From contig NZ_BTPU01000068.1 of assembly GCF_036985595.1 (NCBI RefSeq), forward strand, positions 1-24,114: 24,114 bases of DNA. The letters are read 5' to 3'. This document shows positions 8,594-16,788 of the stretch, one piece after another; position 1 is the first letter of the stretch; each line of letters begins with the position of its first letter. This DNA comes from Vallitalea maricola (GTDB taxonomy: Bacteria; Bacillota; Clostridia; Lachnospirales; Vallitaleaceae). The notes under the pieces were generated by a model. The model saw nothing but the letters and a program-made list of their open reading frames with translations, did no database searches and was not told the origin of the DNA. A program made the position numbers and the translations under genes.

Positions 8594-8692
8594 ATTTAAA
8601 TAAGTTCAATATATTTACATTGATATTATAAGCCGAATAGAACTAAATAATTGCTGGCTCTATAGCAATTATTTAATTCGACTTATTTAAAT
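8594..8692 (+). repeat. Nested and overlapping inverted repeats upstream of tetR
   Basis: A perfect 12-base inverted repeat (TAAATAATTGCT at 8644-8655 with AGCAATTATTTA at 8664-8675, loop of 8) is extended by ATAAGCCGAAT (8628-8638) against ATTCGACTTAT (8676-8686), 10 of 11 pairing, with a five-base bulge. The same right-hand arm, 8676-8692, can instead pair with 8594-8610 at 15 of 17 positions, including a perfect ATTTAAATAAGT/ACTTATTTAAAT. Six Ts lie at 8699-8704. It could be a terminator, an attenuator with two alternative folds, or protein sites in the tetR promoter. Confidence 0.6.
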
Positions 8693-8723
8693 GTTGAGTT
8701 TTTTGTTTACTAAGGGGGTTAAA

Positions 8724-9404
8724 ATGGATACAACACTAAACACTAAAGAAATTACTGGTAGAACTAAATATCATAAAAGTACTTTTGATAAAATATCTGA
8801 AGAACGTAAACAACGGATTATGGATGTAGCTACTTCTGAATTCGCTGCAAATGGATATAATGCATCTAACATCAATACAATAGCCAAAAAAGCTGAAATA
8901 AGTATTGGATCAATGTATAGTTATTTTGCCTCCAAAGAAGATTTATTTCTCACAATTGTGGATGAGTGTTTTGGACTTCTAGAATCAGTATTATATTCTA
9001 TAGACATTGAAGAAGGTGATATTTTCTATATCCTTGAAAAGCTGTTAAGAGCTTCTAGACATTACGCAATCAAATATCCAGAATTCAACCAAATATATCT
9101 TGATGTCACTACTCAAGCATTAAGTAAATTTTCTAGTAAACTCTCTCATAAATTAGAAGACATAACAGCTAATTTTTATATGGATATTCTAGATTCTGCA
9201 AAAAAAAATAAACTTATTGATAAGAATATGAATTACAATGTAGTTTCTTTTTGCATTGATAATCTTATTATCATGTTTCAATTTTCATATACATCTGATT
9301 ACTATAGAGAGCGTATGAAAATATTTACAGGATATGATACTATAGAAAATGAGGAAATGGTTATCAAAGAAATCCTGAAATTCATGAAAAAAGCTCTACT
9401 ATAA
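8724..9404 (+). CDS. TetR/AcrR-family transcriptional regulator
   Basis: A 226-residue one-component regulator. The N-terminal HTH covers about residues 27-75: RIMDVATSEFAANGYNAS, then NTIAKKAEIS, then the recognition helix and the hallmark GSMYSYFASKEDLF. The divergent all-helical C-terminal domain would bind a ligand and dimerise. TetR proteins usually repress nearby genes until a small, often hydrophobic, ligand binds. The start is ATG 8724, five bases after AAGGGGG (8712-8718). An in-frame ATG at 8691 has no such site. It follows the SCP2/transketolase operon on the same strand, and a TetR-type palindrome (3133-3156) precedes that operon's first gene, so it is the likely regulator. I found no copy of that palindrome directly before this gene. 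Confidence 0.9.
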   Translation: MDTTLNTKEITGRTKYHKSTFDKISEERKQRIMDVATSEFAANGYNASNINTIAKKAEISIGSMYSYFASKEDLFLTIVDECFGLLESVLYSIDIEEGDIFYILEKLLRASRHYAIKYPEFNQIYLDVTTQALSKFSSKLSHKLEDITANFYMDILDSAKKNKLIDKNMNYNVVSFCIDNLIIMFQFSYTSDYYRERMKIFTGYDTIENEEMVIKEILKFMKKALL

Positions 9405-9418
9405 CAACCACAAACAAA

Positions 9419-9450
9419 CCCCAATGCATTAAAAATTCTATGCATTGGGG
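9419..9450. terminator. Bidirectional rho-independent terminator between tetR and the DUF3892 gene
   Basis: A perfect 11-base-pair stem, CCCCAATGCAT (9419-9429) with ATGCATTGGGG (9440-9450), and a 10-base loop. It is followed on the plus strand by TCTATTATT and on the minus strand by TTTGTTTGT. It lies between the convergent stops at 9404 and 9474 and can end transcripts from both sides. Confidence 0.85.
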
Positions 9451-9473
9451 TCTATTATTACATACATTTACTT

Positions 9474-9701
9474 CTAATACGTTGGAAGATTATCCAGATT
9501 ATTATCTGTTGTTCCATCTGGATCAGCTCTTAGAAACTCTACACCATTTTTAGCTCTGCTTACGTTAACACCATCAATCTGATTTTCTTGAGCCATCTTA
9601 ATAGCATCTTCGATAGGGTAAGAGTTACCATCATCAAGCATGACATCTGTTATCTTACCATAACCATCTTTTCTTACTTTAGTGATTCTAGCTTTTTCCA
9701 T
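9474..9701 (-). CDS. DUF3892 family small protein
   Basis: A 75-residue soluble protein with the DUF3892 pattern: an N-terminal strand of type ARITKVRKDGYGKIT, then MLDDGNSYPIEDAI, the helix AIKMAQENQIDGVNV and a closing GVEFLRADPDG. The function of this family, widespread in Firmicutes, is unknown to me. The start is ATG 9701, six bases after AAAGGAGG. It is probably monocistronic: it lies 150 bases downstream of orr and ends at the shared terminator. An ATTATA block at 9735-9740 (TATAAT on the minus strand) may be its -10, but no good -35 is visible. Confidence 0.85.
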   Translation of the reverse strand: MEKARITKVRKDGYGKITDVMLDDGNSYPIEDAIKMAQENQIDGVNVSRAKNGVEFLRADPDGTTDNNLDNLPTY

Positions 9702-9851
9702 TGAAATCCTCCTTTAAGTACAAAGCTCTTCTTTATTATAAGCAATGTAATTATGTCAGTAGATTACTTGTTGATATATTAATAATTACACTCTTATTTT
9801 GTACCATTTAAGGAAAAATATTCATTAATTTGTATTTTATAGAATATGTAA

Positions 9852-10916
9852 CTATACATATATCTTTTTCACATATTCTGATGTGAATAAACTTAGTACA
9901 CTTCCGTATTTCAAAGAAAATCTTAGTATACTGCCAACAGTATAATTCTCATTACTATCAGTTACATCTAATATCAAGTGATCACTGCTGGAACCGATAA
10001 TTTCAATGTTTTTATCACCTGGCAATATATCTGTGGGATCAACATCCTGCCTTCCAATTGCACAAATGGCTCTTTTTCGTATACCTTTATCATTGAAGGA
10101 AGGTACATTACCAAAAGCATCCATACCAATAGTACCTATAGGTACTGATGGTTTATCCTGCAACTCTATTATCTCGCATTGTAGAGTCATTGCATCTTGA
10201 TAAGTATCTTCAATGGTATTTCCATAAGCTGTCTCTCTTCCAAGCACAATTGATTCTCCCAGCCTTAATTGATTAATTCCTTTTGGCATATCTCCTGCTT
10301 CAATTAAATGTAGACTACTAGAATTTCCTCCCGACACCACTTTCAGATTCAATTTGTATTTCTTTCTAATAGTCTCTTTCAAAGTTAATAGATGCTGAAG
10401 ATTAGATTTCTCCGGAAGAATCCCTCCGTAACATGTTAGATTAGTTCCTATTCCAATTAAGTCGATATTATCTAATGAAATTATTATTTCAACCGTTTCA
10501 AATATCTCTTCTTCATCAAAAATACCTTCTCTAAGGTCTCCTAAGTCCACCATTAAAATTATCTTGTGCCTAAGATTTCTTTTCTTAGCTTCTTTTGATA
10601 ATCTTCTAATAGTTTCAATTTCAGAATTAAGAGATATATCAGCATACTGGACTACTTGTTCTACTTCGCTTATCATAGGTAGTCTGAGTAATAGTTTTGG
10701 TAGCTTGAAGCGCTTCAATTTCTTCAGATTCTCTATACGTGAATCTCCTATTACCCTTATACCTCCTTTTACCATCTCCCTCACTATCTTAGGTTTACCA
10801 CAGAAAACTTTGGTAACTCCAACCACATCTATATTGTTTTCATTACACATTTCAACTAATTTCAACGTATTATTTCTAATTTTTGCAAGATTTATTTCGA
10901 CTCTTGGATAACACAT
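9852..10916 (-). CDS. orr: Ornithine racemase (alanine racemase N-terminal fold, PLP)
   Basis: A 354-residue fold-type III PLP protein. The N-terminal segment RVEINLAKIRNNT leads to the PLP lysine Lys36 in VVGVTKVFCG. The barrel continues through GDSRIENLKK and VSGGNSSSLH to a C-terminal beta domain. It resembles the ornithine racemase that makes D-ornithine for ornithine 4,5-aminomutase in C. sticklandii. Position at the 3' end of the ord-ort-ora cluster is also as in C. difficile and strengthens the call over a generic amino acid racemase. The start is ATG 10916, five bases after AGGAGG. No clear terminator follows. It acts in the cytoplasm as the entry step from L-ornithine to the oxidative branch. 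Confidence 0.88.
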   Translation of the reverse strand: MCYPRVEINLAKIRNNTLKLVEMCNENNIDVVGVTKVFCGKPKIVREMVKGGIRVIGDSRIENLKKLKRFKLPKLLLRLPMISEVEQVVQYADISLNSEIETIRRLSKEAKKRNLRHKIILMVDLGDLREGIFDEEEIFETVEIIISLDNIDLIGIGTNLTCYGGILPEKSNLQHLLTLKETIRKKYKLNLKVVSGGNSSSLHLIEAGDMPKGINQLRLGESIVLGRETAYGNTIEDTYQDAMTLQCEIIELQDKPSVPIGTIGMDAFGNVPSFNDKGIRKRAICAIGRQDVDPTDILPGDKNIEIIGSSSDHLILDVTDSNENYTVGSILRFSLKYGSVLSLFTSEYVKKIYV

Positions 10917-10964
10917 TATAACCTCCTATAGAACAATACAAATATTCATTAATAATTAATAAAG

Positions 10965-12347
10965 TTATTTTTTATCTTGTTCTAAGCTTTCTAATAGTAA
11001 TTTTAGTGCTCCTTTTGGATATTTCTCTGATATTACACCCAATGAGGCCATTATATATAATCTGTCAACTAATATTCTCACATCTTTTGATGGCAGTAAT
11101 TCGTCTCCATTACCTTGTACCATCTTTTTGAGAATATTTATTCCTTCAAGTCTAGTTAATGCACCACCTGTTCCTATTATATACTTTACATTAGTTAAAT
11201 CTTTTCCTTCAGCTATAGTTTTCTTACCTGTTGTACCATATAGATACCTTAAGGTTCCTGCATGTCTTTTTATAGCAATGGTACTAGCTTCAAGAGTTAA
11301 TTGTTTTATCAGCTCCTTCTGAAGTTTTGTTTCAGGAATAGGTTTATAGTTATCAATTATATCTTGTAGAACAGTCATATCAATATTCATTTTTCTAGAA
11401 AGTACTTCCAGAGTTATATTATCTATTATATTGCCTACATTAATGTAAACTCCAAGGTCACCTTCAACTGTACGTTTTGCCATTGGTTCTGGACTTACTA
11501 ATATTTCATTGATCTCATCACTGCCCATTGTCACAGAATGGACATCTGTAGTAGCTCCACCTACATCTACAACTACCAAATCTCCTATTTCCTTTTCTAA
11601 TAACTGAGTTGCTTTCATAACAGCTCCCGGTGTAGGTAATATATTCATATTTACTAGTTCACGTACCTTCTCCATACCTGGTGCTTTTGTTATATGTTCC
11701 TCAAAGACTTCTTGAATCTTCAATCTTGTAGGTTTCACATTAAGCTTATCAATCTTAGGATAAACATTCTCCACAATATAGATTCGCCTTGAAACTTCTT
11801 CAAATATTTCTCTAATTTCATCTTGATTCTGAACATTGCCTGCATATATGACAGGTGTATCCTTCAACTCCTCAATACCAGCAATACACTCTGCATTATA
11901 TAAAGCAGTATCCCTCTCCCCGAAGTCAACTCCACCTGCTAATAAAATGATATTGGGTCTGATTTCTTTTAACGTCTTGATATCCGTTCTTCTTAGTTTC
12001 CCTGAAGTTATGAATTTGATGTTAGCTCCTGCTCCTAATGCAGCTTCTTTTGCAGCTTTTACAGTCATGTCATGAACCAATCCATGAACAGTCATCCTAA
12101 GTCCTCCAGCAGCACTACTGGTAGCAAAGAATTCATTGTATTCAATATAAGGGGCATCCAAGTTTTTCTTTAAATCATTAAAAGCATTCTTGAGCCCTTT
12201 TGTAACATCTCCTTCAAGAACAGTTGTATAGGATTGACCTTGACCAACAAACTTTGGATTATCTGTTTTCATATCCGCAAATGCATTAACAACTGTAGTT
12301 GTACTTCCTATCTCAGCTGAAATAAGATCCACTTTCATATTTATCAC
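10965..12347 (-). CDS. glmL: GlmL/MutL-family ATPase, likely reactivase of ornithine aminomutase
   Basis: A 460-residue member of the GlmL/MutL family (ASKHA, Hsp70-like ATPase fold), found next to B12-dependent carbon-skeleton or amino mutases. The first phosphate loop is AEIGSTTTVVNAF near the N-terminus; the second is VVDVGGATTDVHSV in mid-protein, followed by YIIGTGGALTRL. Directly downstream of oraE, it probably exchanges damaged cobalamin in OraE at the cost of ATP. That role is inferred from context, because glutamate mutase relatives are only partly characterised. This MutL is unrelated to the mismatch-repair MutL. The start is GTG 12347 or ATG 12338; neither has a strong ribosome binding site. 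It lies 30-40 bases after oraE and 48 before orr. Confidence 0.85.
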   Translation of the reverse strand: MINMKVDLISAEIGSTTTVVNAFADMKTDNPKFVGQGQSYTTVLEGDVTKGLKNAFNDLKKNLDAPYIEYNEFFATSSAAGGLRMTVHGLVHDMTVKAAKEAALGAGANIKFITSGKLRRTDIKTLKEIRPNIILLAGGVDFGERDTALYNAECIAGIEELKDTPVIYAGNVQNQDEIREIFEEVSRRIYIVENVYPKIDKLNVKPTRLKIQEVFEEHITKAPGMEKVRELVNMNILPTPGAVMKATQLLEKEIGDLVVVDVGGATTDVHSVTMGSDEINEILVSPEPMAKRTVEGDLGVYINVGNIIDNITLEVLSRKMNIDMTVLQDIIDNYKPIPETKLQKELIKQLTLEASTIAIKRHAGTLRYLYGTTGKKTIAEGKDLTNVKYIIGTGGALTRLEGINILKKMVQGNGDELLPSKDVRILVDRLYIMASLGVISEKYPKGALKLLLESLEQDKK

Positions 12348-12377
12348 TCATTTCTATTTAGAGATTCCTAATTTTTT

Positions 12378-14594
12378 CTATTTATCTTGTTCATTCTCTC
12401 TTCTTTTTTTAACTAAGAATGTAGCCACATCTACACCTTTTGATCCTCTTCCAAACCCAGCATCCATACCGTTTTTGACTGCTATTTCAGGTGTAACTTG
12501 TGTTCCCCCGCTTACTAGAATTATCTTATCTCTTATACCTTTTTCAATACAGTAATCATTGATTCTTTTCATGTTTTTATAATGAATCTCATCATGACTT
12601 ATTATAGTTGAAGCAAGTATAGCATCTGCATTAAGCTCAATAGCTGAATCAACAATCTTTGCTACAGGTACAGATGTTCCAAGATAATGACATTCGATTC
12701 CGTACTTTTCAATTCCCCCATGTTTAATATCTAATATTTCTCTAAGACCTACAGAATGTTCATCTTCCCCAATAGTTCCTGCAACAATTTTCATAGGCTT
12801 ATTCTTTATATCTTCTCTTATTTCATCATCACTCATAACGATTGGCTTTGGAGGTATAACAAGGTCATTGATATCAACCCCAAAGGATACCTTACCTTTT
12901 ATTTCGATTCTAGTCCCCTCTGCCATTTGCATAACTTGTTTGTGAATAACTTCTACCTCTTCAAGATTCATTTTCTTACCTATCTCAACTGCTGCAAATT
13001 CTGCCGTTCTTTCATCAGTGGGTAACATCATAGTTATAAGTACTGTTCCATCACCCATCCATTCCATTTCTGGTTTTAATATAGAAGTTTTTCTTATATC
13101 TTTATTTTCTTCTAATCTCTTATATACATTATCTTCTTCATCTAATTCATCTATGTATACTATCTTGCTTCTATCTTCAAAAGTACATCCGCCAATTAGT
13201 GATGAAGGGTCTTTAACAGCTTCTTCCCCATACTGAGTAAGATTATTGTATCCAAAGAATGCTGTAACAGGTGCCATATAATCTTCGTCTCTAGTGAAAA
13301 CTGTACCTGCACCAACTCCACCATTAATCTTTCTTACAATACCATCATAATTCCTTTCTGGATAACAACCAGAATCAACAAAGAATCCCGATTCAACTGC
13401 ATTGAAGTAGCCGCCTATATCCAGTATCTCTTCCATAAATAATACAGCACGTTCTTTTAATTCACGTATCTTCTCTGGAAGAAACCCTTCATCTCTCTTC
13501 AAGGCTACCATGTCTTTCAATCCATCCATACCTATCATGGCTTGTTTAGCAGTATTAGTACCTTCTATATTATATATATGCCAAGGTACATTTCTTCCTT
13601 CATCAGGAGTTATGGTTGATTGTATATCAGCGCTTGTCAGTTTGGAAATAAGTAGGTTAAGAGTATGAGTTACTGTAGCTTCTCTTGTTGATGAACCCAT
13701 ATATTTCGTATTCTGCTGAGCCCTTATCTTATATTCTCTAAACAATTCCCTTAGTGCTATAGCATAAGGTAGGTCAAGCTTCATGCAAGGTGCTGGTGGA
13801 GCAGTTGGTGGAACAGATGATAAGCATATGTTTTCCTTCTTGATTCCAGATTTTACGGAAAATATGGAATTAAGTCCATGCTGTACCATAAGTTCAGGCA
13901 TTACTCTCCATGCCTCTCTTGCAGTTGCATTAGCATTATGAGCTCCATCTATCTGTACTATACCTGCATACGCCATCACATGCTTTGCATTGGCTGCATC
14001 TACAAAAGAACGAATCATGTTGATGTTTCTGTATAAAACATTATATTGTGGGTCTTGATGAGCTCCATTGACTCCTTCTTCTGCAAACATTACAGCAATT
14101 TCTGGTCCTGCAACACCACTTACATAAGAGTGATAATTAATTTCTCTGCCCACTTCATCTTCAATGTAATCTAGTGCCTTCCTCTGAGCTCTAAGTTGTT
14201 TTCTTGTTATTGGAATTCCACCTATACCTTGTGGAGTTCCTTCTATTAAACCATCAAAATGGCTTTGTCCGGCAGTTCTTATTACCATAAGATGGTCAGC
14301 ACCATTCCAAGCAGCCATACGCATTCTACGTATATCATCTTCAAACCTTCCTGATGCAATCTCTGTAGTGATAACACTATCAGGCTGTGGGTCAATATTA
14401 TTGAAATAATGGGCAGCTGGAAGCGGTTGGCTCTGTGTTAAGTTTTCACTAGTGTCACTGTAGTAAAATGGTCCAATTTCTCTTTTTTCTCCTCTACCAT
14501 CTCTCCAATGCCATCCCATTCTACGAGGTGAATAATGCTCTAAATCTTCCAAAATATTATCTATATCCAGTTTTTCATTAGGTTTTAGATTCAT
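12378..14594 (-). CDS. oraE: D-ornithine 4,5-aminomutase, large (E) subunit
   Basis: A 738-residue adenosylcobalamin- and PLP-dependent mutase subunit that moves the C5 amino group of D-ornithine to C4, giving 2,4-diaminopentanoate. The N-terminal two thirds form the barrel (EYYSPRRM-like start, then SYVSGVAGPEIAVMF and SGGCY-like segments). The C-terminal Rossmann domain has the base-off cobalamin motif DEHSVG with axial His613, then Lys624 in LDIKHGG, which should bind PLP as an imine. The 11-residue spacing equals that of His618 and Lys629 in the C. sticklandii enzyme. The start is ATG 14594, three bases after the oraS stop, with its ribosome binding site (GGGGAGGAAAG) inside the oraS end. 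Both key residues are intact. Confidence 0.97.
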   Translation of the reverse strand: MNLKPNEKLDIDNILEDLEHYSPRRMGWHWRDGRGEKREIGPFYYSDTSENLTQSQPLPAAHYFNNIDPQPDSVITTEIASGRFEDDIRRMRMAAWNGADHLMVIRTAGQSHFDGLIEGTPQGIGGIPITRKQLRAQRKALDYIEDEVGREINYHSYVSGVAGPEIAVMFAEEGVNGAHQDPQYNVLYRNINMIRSFVDAANAKHVMAYAGIVQIDGAHNANATAREAWRVMPELMVQHGLNSIFSVKSGIKKENICLSSVPPTAPPAPCMKLDLPYAIALRELFREYKIRAQQNTKYMGSSTREATVTHTLNLLISKLTSADIQSTITPDEGRNVPWHIYNIEGTNTAKQAMIGMDGLKDMVALKRDEGFLPEKIRELKERAVLFMEEILDIGGYFNAVESGFFVDSGCYPERNYDGIVRKINGGVGAGTVFTRDEDYMAPVTAFFGYNNLTQYGEEAVKDPSSLIGGCTFEDRSKIVYIDELDEEDNVYKRLEENKDIRKTSILKPEMEWMGDGTVLITMMLPTDERTAEFAAVEIGKKMNLEEVEVIHKQVMQMAEGTRIEIKGKVSFGVDINDLVIPPKPIVMSDDEIREDIKNKPMKIVAGTIGEDEHSVGLREILDIKHGGIEKYGIECHYLGTSVPVAKIVDSAIELNADAILASTIISHDEIHYKNMKRINDYCIEKGIRDKIILVSGGTQVTPEIAVKNGMDAGFGRGSKGVDVATFLVKKRRENEQDK

Positions 14595-14597
14595 TTG

Positions 14598-14978
14598 TTA
14601 CTTTCCTCCCCCAAAAACTTGTTCTAAGTGAGCCCATAGCTCTTCATCATTATTAGCTAACCTTAGTCCTGCTTCTCTTATGGATAAATCTTTATCCCTA
14701 GCGGCTCTATATACTAAATGTCCAGCACCTTTTCCCACAAGATGCTTCTTTTTTTCCATTAAAGATGCTACAATAGCTTTGGATTCAATACTGGAAAATC
14801 CCATTCTCAATAATACCGAACGTTCAATTGATGGTGAAGTATTATTCTTAGCCATCTCTATCATAGGGTCAACTATTTTTTCAGCCAACTCCCAAAACCT
14901 TTGTTCTAATTCATCTTCTGTTAGATTCTCCAAATGTTTCCTTCTTGATTCGTAGTCATCCAGTCGATTATTACCCAT
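14598..14978 (-). CDS. oraS: D-ornithine 4,5-aminomutase, small (S) subunit
   Basis: A 126-residue subunit that binds OraE to form the active aminomutase. The sequence runs from a charged start (NNRLDDYESRRKHLENL) through LTEDELEQRFWELAEKIVDPM to LLRMGFSSIESKAIV and the lysine/glycine-rich LMEKKKHLVGKGAGHLV, ending in LEQVFGGGK. The usual length is about 120 residues. The start is the ATG at 14978, six bases after AGGAGG. Another ATG two codons earlier (14984) touches that AGGAGG and is an unlikely start. It sits between ortB (gap about 75 bases) and oraE (gap 3), the standard order. It has no catalytic residues of its own that I can point to. Confidence 0.95.
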   Translation of the reverse strand: MGNNRLDDYESRRKHLENLTEDELEQRFWELAEKIVDPMIEMAKNNTSPSIERSVLLRMGFSSIESKAIVASLMEKKKHLVGKGAGHLVYRAARDKDLSIREAGLRLANNDEELWAHLEQVFGGGK

Positions 14979-15053
14979 AAACATCCTCCTTATAATTAAA
15001 CTATTTCAAATAAGTCCCCATTACCTATAGATTATTATTTATTCTAATATCCA

Positions 15054-16457
15054 TTACCATTTCATTTCTGCTATTATTCTTATAACTTCTTGCACTCTAA
15101 GTTTTGTTTCTTCAGCAATAAACTTTACTTCATCATCAGAAAATCTTTTGTTATTTTTTAGATTCTTAATATAAGATTTCTTCAATTTCATCATATCTAA
15201 CTCTTTAGCTTTTATTAGGCTAGGATGCTTTGGCAATATAATATTCTTACCTGGAATTTGATTAACTGGATCACCAATCTCTATACTTATACCGTTTTCT
15301 CTTGCAAAAGATAATTGAGCAGATACATGTTTACCAGCTCCTGTATATTCTGTTTCCTGTACAACTATAATTTTATCTTCATCCATCTGTGTAGCTAGGT
15401 TGAATGCTGCTGTTACTGATGTATTTCCAGCAGGTCCTCTCTCAAGTCCTTCAATCATTGCCATAGCTTCTGTCATATAAAATACTTCTCCTTGAGAAAC
15501 AGTAACATATCTATCCATATATCTTAATGGTCTTGCAGCTGATCTTGGAACATCTGATCTATCTGGATTAGTTGAAAAAGGTACGCCAAAACCTGTATGA
15601 CCAGTGGTAAATGATTTCTTGTTGAATTGGTTATCACTTGCCATATGAAGTCCTGTCAGATCAACACTTGCTCCTATTATAGTGGTATTATTGGCTCCTG
15701 ATTTCAATAAACCTCTTGCAGTTCCTGTCAAGTTTCCTCCACCTGCATTAGTAACAACAACTACATCAGGATCCTTGTTCTCATTCTCTCTGAACCATGT
15801 AGCAAGCTCATATCCAAGAGTTTCAATACCAGCTACACCAAAAGGTGTATATAGAGAAGCATTGAAATAACCTGTTTCATCAAGTACTTTCAAAAAAGTA
15901 TAGAATAACTCTGGTCCTACTGTAAGTTGTATGACTTCAGCACCATAAGCTTCACATTTCCTTGCTTTTTCAATAATCTCTGGCTGCCCTTTTCCTTTGC
16001 TGTCATAGCATTCTTGGATAATGATACATTTTAATCCCTGCATGGCTGCTTGACTTGCAACTGCCGCACCGTAATTACCGCTAGTTGCAGCTACTACACC
16101 TTTATATCCTAATTTTTTGGCATGATAAACGGATACTGCTGCTCTTCTAGCCTTGAAACTACCTGATGGATTGGCTGCTTCGTCTTTTAAAAATATTCTG
16201 GCACCTTTACCTTTGCCACCTATTTTTCTAGCAAGTTTTGTAAGATTCTTAAGTTCATATACAGGTGTATCACCAACACTAGTTTTCTTTTCAATCTCTC
16301 TGACCTGGTCTAATTCATATCCAGTTTTTTTCATCATACCTTCATAATCAAAAACAACGCCTTCTCTTTCGAACTCAGTGTAGTCAATACCTACTGCTTT
16401 TTTCATTATCTCATTTTTTCTGCTCATTATTGCTTCATAACTAGTATCTCTACTCAC
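15054..16457 (-). CDS. ortB: 2-amino-4-oxopentanoate thiolase, beta subunit (PLP)
   Basis: A 467-residue fold-type II PLP protein related to threonine synthase. It carries the PLP lysine in NPSGSFKARRAAV (Lys102), the substrate loop ATSGNYGAAVA and the phosphate-binding glycine run NAGGGNLTG. With OrtA it cleaves 2-amino-4-oxopentanoate with CoA to alanine and acetyl-CoA, the energy-yielding end of ornithine oxidation. The start is probably GTG 16457, eight bases after AGGAGG (16466-16471). The in-frame GTG at 16466 overlaps that AGGAGG. The gene overlaps the end of ortA by eight bases, so the subunits are likely made together. Confidence 0.95.
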   Translation of the reverse strand: MSRDTSYEAIMSRKNEIMKKAVGIDYTEFEREGVVFDYEGMMKKTGYELDQVREIEKKTSVGDTPVYELKNLTKLARKIGGKGKGARIFLKDEAANPSGSFKARRAAVSVYHAKKLGYKGVVAATSGNYGAAVASQAAMQGLKCIIIQECYDSKGKGQPEIIEKARKCEAYGAEVIQLTVGPELFYTFLKVLDETGYFNASLYTPFGVAGIETLGYELATWFRENENKDPDVVVVTNAGGGNLTGTARGLLKSGANNTTIIGASVDLTGLHMASDNQFNKKSFTTGHTGFGVPFSTNPDRSDVPRSAARPLRYMDRYVTVSQGEVFYMTEAMAMIEGLERGPAGNTSVTAAFNLATQMDEDKIIVVQETEYTGAGKHVSAQLSFARENGISIEIGDPVNQIPGKNIILPKHPSLIKAKELDMMKLKKSYIKNLKNNKRFSDDEVKFIAEETKLRVQEVIRIIAEMKW

Positions 16458-16758
16458 TATCTTCACCTCCTAGAATTGTCCTAAGCTGATTACCAATATA
16501 AGAAAGCTCAGGAATGTAATCTCCAAAAGTATGTTGATAGCTTGGATTGAATTCTATCAAAGTACCCTCTATCTCACGGCCAATATATGTTCTTACAGTA
16601 ACTCTATCATCTATACAAGCTTCTTCATCAACTAAATAACCTTTTACCCACATTTCAAGAGGACATTTTTTTGTATCATCCGGTAAATGACTAGCCCTCT
16701 TATCAGGCTCTAAAACAGTATTATGAATTCTAACCCAGTCACCTTTTCTTGCTATCAT
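16450..16758 (-). CDS. ortA: 2-amino-4-oxopentanoate thiolase, alpha subunit
   Basis: A 102-residue partner of OrtB. It begins with ARKGDWVRIHNTVLEP, followed by the conserved LPDDTKKCPLEMWVKGYL segment and ends with YIPELSYIGNQLR. Small OrtA proteins of about 100 residues are found only with OrtB and are required for thiolase activity. AGGGTAT lies just upstream of ATG 16758. It follows ord by about 30 bases and overlaps ortB. No catalytic residue is evident in this chain. Confidence 0.93.
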   Translation of the reverse strand: MIARKGDWVRIHNTVLEPDKRASHLPDDTKKCPLEMWVKGYLVDEEACIDDRVTVRTYIGREIEGTLIEFNPSYQHTFGDYIPELSYIGNQLRTILGGEDSE

Positions 16759-16788
16759 AATAAATACCCTCCTTTGGTACTAACTAAA

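Noticed and set aside
10965..12347. DNA mismatch repair protein MutL.
   Set aside because: The sequence shows ASKHA phosphate loops and lies beside a B12 mutase; the shared name refers to an unrelated family.
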